NCBI GenBank assembly: GCA_032622095.1
Contig: CP136065.1
Location: forward strand, 156,185,577-156,249,576
DNA from: Siphonodentalium dalli
Lineage: Eukaryota > Mollusca > Scaphopoda > Gadilida > Siphonodentaliidae
DNA length: 64,000 bases
Direction of reading: 5' to 3'
The notes under the pieces were generated by a model. It ran no database searches. It saw nothing but the letters and a program-made list of their open reading frames with translations, and was not told the DNA's origin. Below are positions 55,205 through 64,000 of the stretch, in pieces. The translations under genes and the position numbers were made by a program. Numbering within the stretch: the first letter of the stretch is position 1; each line of letters opens with the position of its first letter.

Positions 55205-57894
55205 CTAGCCGATGAGCCCGACGTTGTCCGGGCTATTCAAAAACCAAATTTCAAGTATCCGGGGCAAGATACATTCACATAGCAAATTTCAAGTCGATAG
55301 CTCCACCCGTTTCCGAGATCTGGTCTGCGCATGCGCGAAGCTGGCGTCGCACGGGCTCGGGGACCCGATAAAATTCGTACCCGGGGCAAGATACATTCAC
55401 ATAGCAAATTTCAAGTCGATAGCTCCACCCGTTTCCGAGATCTCGTCTGCGCATGCGCGAAGCGGGCGCCGCACGGGCTCGCCAATACGACAACGTCCAC
55501 CGCCTGGTCAAACTACACACACGTACCAAGTTTCGTCCCGATCGGTCGAGAATCGTAGATTTGTATAAATGACAAACAAACATACAGACAAACATACATT
55601 CAGAGGTCTTTAAAATATATATGAGATTATTGGCGTCAGTGCGTCGCTACTAACCGATGAGCCCGACGTTGTCCTGGCTATTCAAAAACCAAATTTCAAG
55701 TCGATAGCTCTACCCAGCCCGACGATTTCAAGTCGATAGCTCTACCCGTTTCCGAGATCTCGTATGCGCATGCGCGAAGCTGGCGTCGCACGGGCTCGGC
55801 GACCCGATAAAATTCGTATCCGGGGCAAGATACATTCACATACAAATTTCAAGTCGATAGCTCCACCCGTTTCCGAGATCTCGTCTGCGCATGCGCGAAG
55901 CTGGCGTCGCACGGGCTCGGCGACCCGATAAAATTCGTATCCGGGGCAAGATACATTCACATACCAAATTTCAAGTCGATAGCTCCACCCGTTTCCGAGA
56001 TCTCGTCTGCGCATGCGCGAAGCGGGCGCAGCACGGGCTCGCCAATACGACAACGTCAACCGCCTGGTCAAACTACACACACGTACCAAGTTTGGTCCCG
56101 ATCGGTCGAGAATCGTAGATTTGTATAAATGACAAACATACAGACAAGCATACAAACATACAGACAAACAAACAGACAGAGGTCTTCAAAATATATATGA
56201 GACTAGCCGATGAGCCCGACGTTGTCCGGGCTATTCAAAAACCAAATTTCAAGTCGATAGCTCCACCCGTTTCCGAGATCTGGTCTTCGCATGCATTTCA
56301 AGTCGATAGCTCCACCCGTTTCCGAGATCTCGTCTGCGCATGCGCGAAGCTGGCGTCGCACGGGCTCGGCGACCCGATAAAAGTCGTATCCGGGGCAAGA
56401 TACATTCACATACCAAATTTCAAGTCGATAGCTCCACCCGTTTCCGAGATCTCGTCTGCGCATGCGCGAAGCTGGCGTCGCACGGACTCGGCGGCCCGAT
56501 AAAATTCGTATCCGGGGCAAGATACATTTACATAGCAAATTTCACGTCGATAGCTCCACCCGTTTCCGAGATCTGGTCTGCGCATGCGCGAAGCTGGCGT
56601 CGCACGGGCTCGGGGACCCGATAAAATTCGTACCCGGGGCAAGATACATTCACATAGCAAATTTCAAGTCGATAGCTCCACCCGTTTCCGAGATCTCGTC
56701 TGCGCATGCGCGAAGCGGGCGCCGCACGGGCTCGCCAATACGACAACGTCCACCGCCTGGTCAAACTACACACACGTACCAAGTTTCGTCCCGATCGGTC
56801 GAGAATCGTAGATTTGTATAAATGACAAACAAACATACAGACAAACATACATTCAGAGGTCTTCAAAATATATATGAGATTATTGGCGTCAGTGCGTCGC
56901 TACTAACCGATGAGCCCGACGTTGTCCTGGCTATTCAAAAACCAAATTTCAAGTCGATAGCTCTACCCAGCCCGACGATTTCAAGTCGATAGCTCTACCC
57001 GTTTCCGAGATCTCGTATGCGCATGCGCGAAGCTGGCGTCGCACGGGCTCGGCGACCCGATAAAATTCGTATCCGGGGCAAGATACATTCACATACAAAT
57101 TTCAAGTCGATAGCTCCACCCGTTTCCGAGATCTCGTCTGCGCATGCGCGAAGCTGTCGTCGCACGGGCTCGGCGACCCGATAAAATTCGTATCCGGGGC
57201 AAGATACATTCACATACCAAATTTCAAGTCGATAGCTCCACCCGTTTCCGAGATCTCGTCTGCGCATGCGCGAAGCGGGCGCCGCACGGGCTCGCCAATA
57301 CGACAACGTCCACCGCCTGGTCAAACTACACACACGTACCAAGTTTCGTCCCGATCGGTCGAGAATCGTAGATTTGTATAAATGACAAACAAACATACAG
57401 ACAAACATACATTCAGAGGTCTTCAAAATATATATGAGATTATTGGCGTCAGTGCGTCGCTACTAACCGATGAGCCCGACGTTGTCCTGGCTATTCAAAA
57501 ACCAAATTTCAAGTCGATAGCTCTACCCAGCCCGACGATTTCAAGTCGATAGCTCTACCCGTTTCCGAGATCTCGTATGCGCATGCGCGAAGCTGGCGTC
57601 GCACGGGCTCGGCGACCCGATAAAATTCGTATCCGGGGCAAGATACATTCACATACCAAATTTCAAGTCGATAGCTCCACCCGTTTCCGAGATCTCGTCT
57701 GCGCATGCGCGAAGCGGGCGCCGCACGGGCTCGCCAATACGACAACGTCAACCGCCTGGTCAAACTACACACACGTACCAAGTTTGGTCCCGATCGGTCG
57801 AGAATCGTAGATTTGTATAAATGACAAACATACAGACAAGCATACAAACATACAGACAAACAAACAGACAGAGGTCTTCAAAATATATATGAGA

Positions 57895-60800
57895 CTAGCC
57901 GATGAGCCCGACGTTGTCCGGGCTATTCAAAAACCAAATTTCAAGTCGATAGCTCCACCCGTTTCCGAGATCTGGTCTTCGCATGCATTTCAAGTCGATA
58001 GCTCCACCCGTTTCCGAGATCTCGTCTGCGCATGCGCGAAGCTGGCGTCGCACGGGCTCGGCGACCCGATAAAAGTCGTATCCGGGGCAAGATACATTCA
58101 CATACCAAATTTCAAGTCGATAGCTCCACCCGTTTCCGAGATCTCGTCTGCGCATGCGCGAAGCTGGCGTCGCACGGACTCGGCGGCCCGATAAAATTCG
58201 TATCCGGGGCAAGATACATTTACATAGCAAATTTCACGTCGATAGCTCCACCCGTTTCCGAGATCTGGTCTGCGCATGCGCGAAGCTGGCGTCGCACGGG
58301 CTCGGGGACCCGATAAAATTCGTACCCGGGGCAAGATACATTCACATAGCAAATTTCAAGTCGATAGCTCCACCCGTTTCCGAGATCTCGTCTGCGCATG
58401 CGCGAAGCGGGCGCCGCACGGGCTCGCCAATACGACAACGTCCACCGCCTGGTCAAACTACACACACGTACCAAGTTTCGTCCCGATCGGTCGAGAATCG
58501 TAGATTTGTATAAATGACAAACAAACATACAGACAAACATACATTCAGAGGTCTTCAAAATATATATGAGATTATTGGCGTCAGTGCGTCGCTACTAACC
58601 GATGAGCCCGACGTTGTCCTGGCTATTCAAAAACCAAATTTCAAGTCGATAGCTCTACCCAGCCCGACGATTTCAAGTCGATAGCTCTACCCGTTTCCGA
58701 GATCTCGTATGCGCATGCGCGAAGCTGGCGTCGCACGGGCTCGGCGACCCGATAAAATTCGTATCCGGGGCAAGATACATTCACATACAAATTTCAAGTC
58801 GATAGCTCCACCCGTTTCCGAGATCTCGTCTGCGCATGCGCGAAGCTGTCGTCGCACGGGCTCGGCGACCCGATAAAATTCGTATCCGGGGCAAGATACA
58901 TTCACATACCAAATTTCAAGTCGATAGCTCCACCCGTTTCCGAGATCTCGTCTGCGCATGCGCGAAGCGGGCGCCGCACGGGCTAGCCAATACGATAACG
59001 TCAACCGCCTGGTCAAACTACACACACGTACCAAGTTTGGTCCCGATCGGTCGAGAATCGTAGATTTGTATAAATGACAAACATACAGACAAGCATACAA
59101 ACATACAGACAAACAAACAGACAGAGGTCTTCAAAATATATATGAGACTAGCCGATGAGCCCGACGTTGTCCGGGCTATTCAAAAACCAAATTTCAAGTC
59201 GATAGCTCCACCCGTTTCCGAGATCTGGTCTTCGCATGCATTTCAAGTCGATAGCTCCACCCGTTTCCGAGATCTCGTCTGCGCATGCGCGAAGCTGGCG
59301 TCGCACGGGCTCGGCGACCCGATAAAAGTCGTATCCGGGGCAAGATACATTCACATACCAAATTTCAAGTCGATAGCTCCACCCGTTTCCGAGATCTCGT
59401 CTGCGCATGCGCGAAGCTGGCGTCGCACGGACTCGGCGGCCCGATAAAATTCGTATCCGGGGCAAGATACATTCACATACCAAATTTCAAGTCGATAGCT
59501 CCACCCGTTTCCGAGATCTCGTCTGCGCATGCGCGAAGCGGGCGCCGCACGGGCTCGCCAATACGACAACGTCCACCGCCTGGTCAAACTACACACACGT
59601 ACCAAGTTTCGTCCCGATCGGTCGAGAATCGTAGATTTGTATAAATGACAAACAAACATACAGACAAACATACATTCAGAGGTCTTCAAAATATATATGA
59701 GATTATTGGCGTCAGTGCGTCGCTACTAACCGATGAGCCCGACGTTGTCCTGGCTATTCAAAAACCAAATTTCAAGTCGATAGCTCTACCCAGCCCGACG
59801 ATTTCAAGTCGATAGCTCTACCCGTTTCCGAGATCTCGTATGCGCATGCGCGAAGCTGGCGTCGCACGGGCTCGGCGACCCGATAAAATTCGTATCCGGG
59901 GCAAGATACATTCACATACCAAATTTCAAGTCGATAGCTCCACCCGTTTCCGAGATCTCGTCTGCGCATGCGCGAAGCGGGCGCCGCACGGGCTCGCCAA
60001 TACGACAACGTCAACCGCCTGGTCAAACTACACACACGTACCAAGTTTGGTCCCGATCGGTCGAGAATCGTAGATTTGTATAAATGACAAACATACAGAC
60101 AAGCATACAAACATACAGACAAACAAACAGACAGAGGTCTTCAAAATATATATGAGACTAGCCGATGAGCCCGACGTTGTCCGGGCTATTCAAAAACCAA
60201 ATTTCAAGTCGATAGCTCCACCCGTTTCCGAGATCTGGTCTTCGCATGCATTTCAAGTCGATAGCTCCACCCGTTTCCGAGATCTCGTCTGCGCATGCGC
60301 GAAGCTGGCGTCGCACGGGCTCGGCGACCCGATAAAAGTCGTATCCGGGGCAAGATACATTCACATACCAAATTTCAAGTCGATAGCTCCACCCGTTTCC
60401 GAGATCTCGTCTGCGCATGCGCGAAGCTGGCGTCGCACGGACTCGGCGGCCCGATAAAATTCGTATCCGGGGCAAGATACATTTACATAGCAAATTTCAC
60501 GTCGATAGCTCCACCCGTTTCCGAGATCTGGTCTGCGCATGCGCGAAGCTGGCGTCGCACGGGCTCGGGGACCCGATAAAATTCGTACCCGGGGCAAGAT
60601 ACATTCACATAGCAAATTTCAAGTCGATAGCTCCACCCGTTTCCGAGATCTCGTCTGCGCATGCGCGAAGCGGGCGCCGCACGGGCTCGCCAATACGACA
60701 ACGTCCACCGCCTGGTCAAACTACACACACGTACCAAGTTTCGTCCCGATCGGTCGAGAATCGTAGATTTGTATAAATGACAAACAAACATACAGACAAA

Positions 60801-61410
60801 CATACATTCAGAGGTCTTCAAAATATATATGAGATTATTGGCGTCAGTGCGTCGCTACTAACCGATGAGCCCGACGTTGTCCTGGCTATTCAAAAACCAA
60901 ATTTCAAGTCGATAGCTCTACCCAGCCCGACGATTTCAAGTCGATAGCTCTACCCGTTTCCGAGATCTCGTATGCGCATGCGCGAAGCTGGCGTCGCACG
61001 GGCTCGGCGACCCGATAAAATTCGTATCCGGGGCAAGATACATTCACATACAAATTTCAAGTCGATAGCTCCACCCGTTTCCGAGATCTCGTCTGCGCAT
61101 GCGCGAAGCTGTCGTCGCACGGGCTCGGCGACCCGATAAAATTCGTATCCGGGGCAAGATACATTCACATACCAAATTTCAAGTCGATAGCTCCACCCGT
61201 TTCCGAGATCTCGTCTGCGCATGCGCGAAGCGGGCGCCGCACGGGCTAGCCAATACGATAACGTCAACCGCCTGGTCAAACTACACACACGTACCAAGTT
61301 TGGTCCCGATCGGTCGAGAATCGTAGATTTGTATAAATGACAAACATACAGACAAGCATACAAACATACAGACAAACAAACAGACAGAGGTCTTCAAAAT
61401 ATATATGAGA
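57895..61410 (-). repeat. 2263-bp higher-order repeat, about one and a half copies
   Basis: Unit lengths run 1253 (57895), 1010 (59148), 1253 (60158). The two 1253-bp blocks appear identical in the stretches compared, including the rare GGGCTAGCCAATACGATAAC variant at 58980 and 61243, 2263 bp apart. The unit at 56203 (1692 bp) is a related arrangement with one more filler-type junction. Confidence 0.8.
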
Positions 61411-62182
61411 CTAGCCGATGAGCCCGACGTTGTCCGGGCTATTCAAAAACCAAATTTCAAGTCGATAGCTCTACCCGTTTCCGAGATCTGGTCTTCGCAT
61501 GCATTTCAAGTCGATAGCTCCACCCGTTTCCGAGATCTCGTCTGCGCATGCGCGAAGCTGGCGTCGCACGGGCTCGGCGACCCGATAAAAGTCGTATCCG
61601 GGGCAAGATACATTCACATACCAAATTTCAAGTCGATAGCTCCACCCGTTTCCGAGATCTCGTCTGCGCATGCGCGAAGCTGGCGTCGCACGGACTCGGC
61701 GGCCCGATAAAATTCGTATCCGGGGCAAGATACATTCACATAGCAAATTTCACGTCGATAGCTCCACCCGTTTCCGAGATCTCGTCTGCGCATGCGCGAA
61801 GCGGGCGCCGCACGGGCTCGCCAATACGACAACGTCCACCGCCTGGTCAAACTACACACACGTACCAAGTTTCGTCCCGATCGGTCGAGAATCGTAGATT
61901 TGTATTAATGACAAACATACAGACAGACATACAGACAGAGGTCTTCAAAATATATATGAGACTAGCCGATGAGCCCGACGTTGTCCGGGCTATTCAAAAA
62001 ACAAATTCAAGTCGATAGCTCTACCCGTTTCCGAGATCTCGTCTGCGCATGCGCGAATCTGGCGTCGCACGTGCTCGGCGACCCGATAAAATTCGTATCC
62101 GGGGCAAGATACATTCACATACCAAATTTGAAGTCGATAGCTCCACCCGTTTCCGAGATCTGGTCTGCGCATCTCTACACAC

Positions 62183-63110
62183 TAGCATTATATGAGTTCA
62201 AGATATTGGCCTTTATTTGGTGTTCAAAGCTTTTTATTTTCGGCTTTCGGCGGATTTAAATTTGCTATCAATTTCATTCCAAGGACATGAATGCTTTAGG
62301 ACCTCAGGACAGTTCACTCGATCTTTCACTTCCTTTATTAGTCCAGACTGACTAGTTTTAGAGTTTATCTATTGCCAAAAGCACCCCAAAATGTCGCCGG
62401 TATGTTGAGATGTGTCCAGTCACACGTACAGTAATGCCCTAAATAATCGACTCCTTAACCACAGCAGAATTATGGGTAACTTTTCAGGATTTAGTCAGAA
62501 ATATGGCTTGTTTCTATTCATCGGAAAGCTCTCATTGAGAACTTTTCGGTGAATGGCAACATGCCATATTTTCGAATAAATCCTGAAAAGTTAACCATAA
62601 TTCTTCTGCGGTTAAGGAGTCGATTATTTAGGGCATTACTGTACAAAAACAAGCTGACATGCCATTCTTGAAGATCATAAAAATTCAGGATAGTTTTATT
62701 TTTAAATAAGGGCTCAACGCGGCTGTTGTTCTTGACATAATTTGTAGTTATTGTAGCTATTTTTTTGAAGATAGGCATGGATGGAGCCATATTTCTGACC
62801 AAATCCTGAACAGTTACCCATAATTCTGCTGTGGTTAAGGAGTCGATTATTTAGGGCATTACTGTACGTGTGACTGGACACATCTCAACATACCGGCGAC
62901 ATTTTGGGGTGCTTTTGGCAATAGATAAACTCGAAAACTAGTCAGTCTGGACTAATAAAGGAAGTGAAAGATCGAGTGAACTGTCCTGAGGTCCTAAAGC
63001 ATTCATGTCCTTGGAATGAAATTGATAGCAAATTTAAATCCGCCCAAAGCCGAAAATAAAAAGCTTTGAACACCAAATAAAGGCCAATATCTTGAACTCA
63101 TATAATGCTA
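62183..63110. mobile_element. palindromic fold-back element with 244-bp arms, centre occupied by a MITE
   Basis: The left arm 62183-62426 and right arm 62867-63110 are near-perfect reverse complements of equal length, beginning TAGCATTATATGAGTTCAAG and ending CTTGAACTCATATAATGCTA. At the inside they end CCAGTCACACG/TA and TA/CGTGTGACTGG. Removing 62429-62864 plus one TA leaves a palindrome with no spacer. The arms contain no coding sequence. The left end lies 10 bp beyond the end of the satellite array. Confidence 0.85.
62429..62864. mobile_element. mariner-like MITE inserted at the central TA of the palindrome
   Basis: 62429-62641 is a complete 213-bp copy (CAGTAATGCCCTAAATAATC to GATTATTTAGGGCATTACTG) with TA on both sides. 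It is followed by 62644-62786 of unrelated sequence and one further right arm (62787-62864) with the same end, then TA. It may be one longer element with an internal deletion duplicate, or two insertions. It is related to 48495-48672. Confidence 0.75.
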
Positions 63111-63158
63111 AATTATATGTAAAAACCGAGAATTTGTACCCACAAACTAGGTAATTAA

Positions 63159-63382
63159 CTCGTTTCTATGCAAAACAATCATCGATGAGTAGTTATCCGG
63201 TAGGAAATGTTCAGATGTTAAGTTCAACAAACGACCCATTTGTTAAACTTATTATCTGAACATTTCCATCAATATATCTGCCGTCTTATATTACATGTAT
63301 ACATCCCTCCAAAAGAATAATAGACCATTCCGATGTAGTCTTACAACAAAAATGCTTATAGGCATTCAATATAGTCCTGGAA
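63159..63382. mobile_element. piggyBac-like MITE, degraded second copy
   Basis: Colinear with 45035-45290: GATGAGTAGTT-CC-GTAGGAAATGTTCAG, TTATTATCTGAACAT, ACATCCCTCCAAA-GAATA, AATGCTTATAGGCATTCAATAT. TTAA motifs remain at 63155-63158 and 63383-63386, but the terminal CCCTTT is mutated at both ends. Confidence 0.65.
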
Positions 63383-63386
63383 TTAA

Positions 63387-64000
63387 TATAAAAACCAGAA
63401 ATCAGTGTTAACCATCCCGCCAGCCGCCCAGAAAACATATATAAATTTATCGACATAACACAACAATTCATAGTCTTTAATTACCCATTCATAACAGGAA
63501 ATCGACTGAAAAGATTGTTCATGCTAGTTCTGGTTTCTATTGAGTCTCTGAGCGACATTATAAGTGGGCAAGGTCAATAATTCCACTCAATCGAGCGTGG
63601 CTCAGCATGCCGCAGGATTTATGGTGAACGAATCAGTCTGAGATTGTCATCTATGTCGTCTAGGTGTGAAATGGGAAAGCGCCCGGATTGATCGCCCTAT
63701 ATAGCGAGCCCAACAATGTGCACTTGTGACGCCATAGAGAAATACACGATTTCCCGGAAGTGGCACTTATATCCACCTGCCGTCGTCGGTGTCAATCTGG
63801 GAAGAGTGTTCGATATAATTACACGATGACGTGTGTAAATATCCGGTAAATAGCATGGTACTCATCCAATATTGCGGCCTTTAAAAGAAGTCCCATCCGA
63901 TTGAATCACTGGACACCAATTTAAAGCGAGATAACTTAGTCCGTGCCATATTCGATCCACCAGCCCCGTTTCGCGCATTCAGTGCTTTTTACAGGTCAAA
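63387..64000. other. no recognised feature
   Basis: No supported gene, tandem repeat or terminal repeat was found. Confidence 0.4.

Larger units (their letters stand above)
52816..62172 (-). repeat. Helitron-derived satellite array, ~122-bp monomers in higher-order repeats
   Basis: Each unit starts CTAGCCGATGAGCCCGACGT and ends with a CATACAGACAAACA-rich tail and CAAAATATATATGAGA. Between lie one to several 122-bp monomers containing AAATTTCAAGTCGATAGCTC, CCGTTTCCGAGATCTCGTCT, GCGCATGCGCGAAGCTGGCG and CGCACGGGCTCGGCGACCCG. CTAG unit starts are at 52816, 53384, 53939, 54361, 54783, 55205, 56203, 57895, 59148, 60158, 61411 and 61952. Variant junctions (CTAA plus 23-bp filler) are near 55625, 56878, 57438, 58570, 59701 and 60833. 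All units face the same way. Many 75-156-codon frames on both strands follow from the low stop density of the monomer and are not genes. Confidence 0.9.

Noticed and set aside
52924-62018. Dozens of open frames of 75-156 codons on both strands in the satellite array (for example frames with SSTRFRDLVCACAK)
   Set aside because: They repeat with the monomer, exist in several frames on both strands at once, and come from a CpG-rich unit with few stop codons. There is no start context, domain or frame preference.
52816-62172. CRISPR-like array
   Set aside because: Regular 122-bp spacing with conserved units, but units are contiguous with no unique spacers, the units carry transposon ends, and the DNA is eukaryotic.
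51421-62172. Interpretation of the CTAG-ended units as RTE-type LINE 3' ends (similar short tails are common in such LINEs)
   Set aside because: The empty-site comparison at 50249-50873 shows A/T insertion without target duplication, and both ends are conserved in all units. 5' truncation, usual for LINEs, is not seen.

Overview
The window is animal nuclear DNA made almost entirely of transposable elements, satellite and simple repeats. No complete host gene can be read. It is AT-rich with short CpG-dense islands and carries non-LTR retrotransposon remnants, tRNA-derived SINEs, hAT-, Tc1/mariner- and piggyBac-like non-autonomous elements, fold-back elements and Helitron-like elements. No operons, phage genes or bacterial RNA genes are visible. 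The mix, above all Helitron-like elements with internal tandem repeats and a SINE whose 3' end carries an ATCAATTAATCA-type tail, suggests a marine lophotrochozoan, perhaps a mollusc. That is inference; no species-diagnostic gene is present.

Layout. 0-6 kb: dispersed repeat copies, one diverged Helitron-like element (1594-2004), two duplicated LINE 3' ends with long GA tracts (3711-4583) and a LINE C-terminal remnant. 6.3-7.9 kb: a TTAA-flanked piggyBac-like element with two internal tandem duplications. 8-15.9 kb: mostly unassigned, with one plausible host exon at 9985-10308 and a palindromic minisatellite at 10590-10930. 16.05-19.44 kb: the best preserved LINE (minus strand; endonuclease end, reverse transcriptase, C-terminal CCHC-like motif), split by a 567-bp insertion with a 7-bp target duplication. 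20.3-21.5 kb and 34.7-36.1 kb: two copies of an element with a Gag/ORF1-like reading frame. 22.6-24.9 kb: a second LINE, partly duplicated in tandem and split by a 1197-bp hAT-like element with an 8-bp target duplication. 24.9-28.8 kb: a 3.9-kb fold-back element with ~1-kb inverted arms around a degenerate minisatellite. 29.2-31.0 kb: LINE fragments, including an SGNH-esterase-like ORF1 domain. 32.1-33.9 kb: Helitron-like copies. 36.8-49.9 kb: SINEs, palindromic MITEs and fold-backs.

50.2-62.2 kb is the most striking part. Elements with Helitron hallmarks sit end to end in one orientation and grade into a ~9.4-kb satellite of ~122-bp monomers in higher-order repeats. Read on the minus strand they have a 5' TC, and a 3' hairpin followed by CTAG. 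At 50249-50873 one such element interrupts a MITE whose uninterrupted copy lies at 49497-49949. Comparing the two shows insertion between A and T with no target duplication, as expected for Helitrons. In the array the 3' CTAG of one unit abuts the 5' TC of the next with no base between, which is what rolling-circle concatemers would give. The array ends at 62172 next to a 928-bp palindromic element whose exact central TA has been hit by a mariner-like MITE.

All protein remnants except the 9985-10308 exon candidate belong to mobile elements, and all recognisable ones are broken. No Rep/helicase, piggyBac, hAT or mariner transposase is encoded here, so these elements must have been mobilised in trans.
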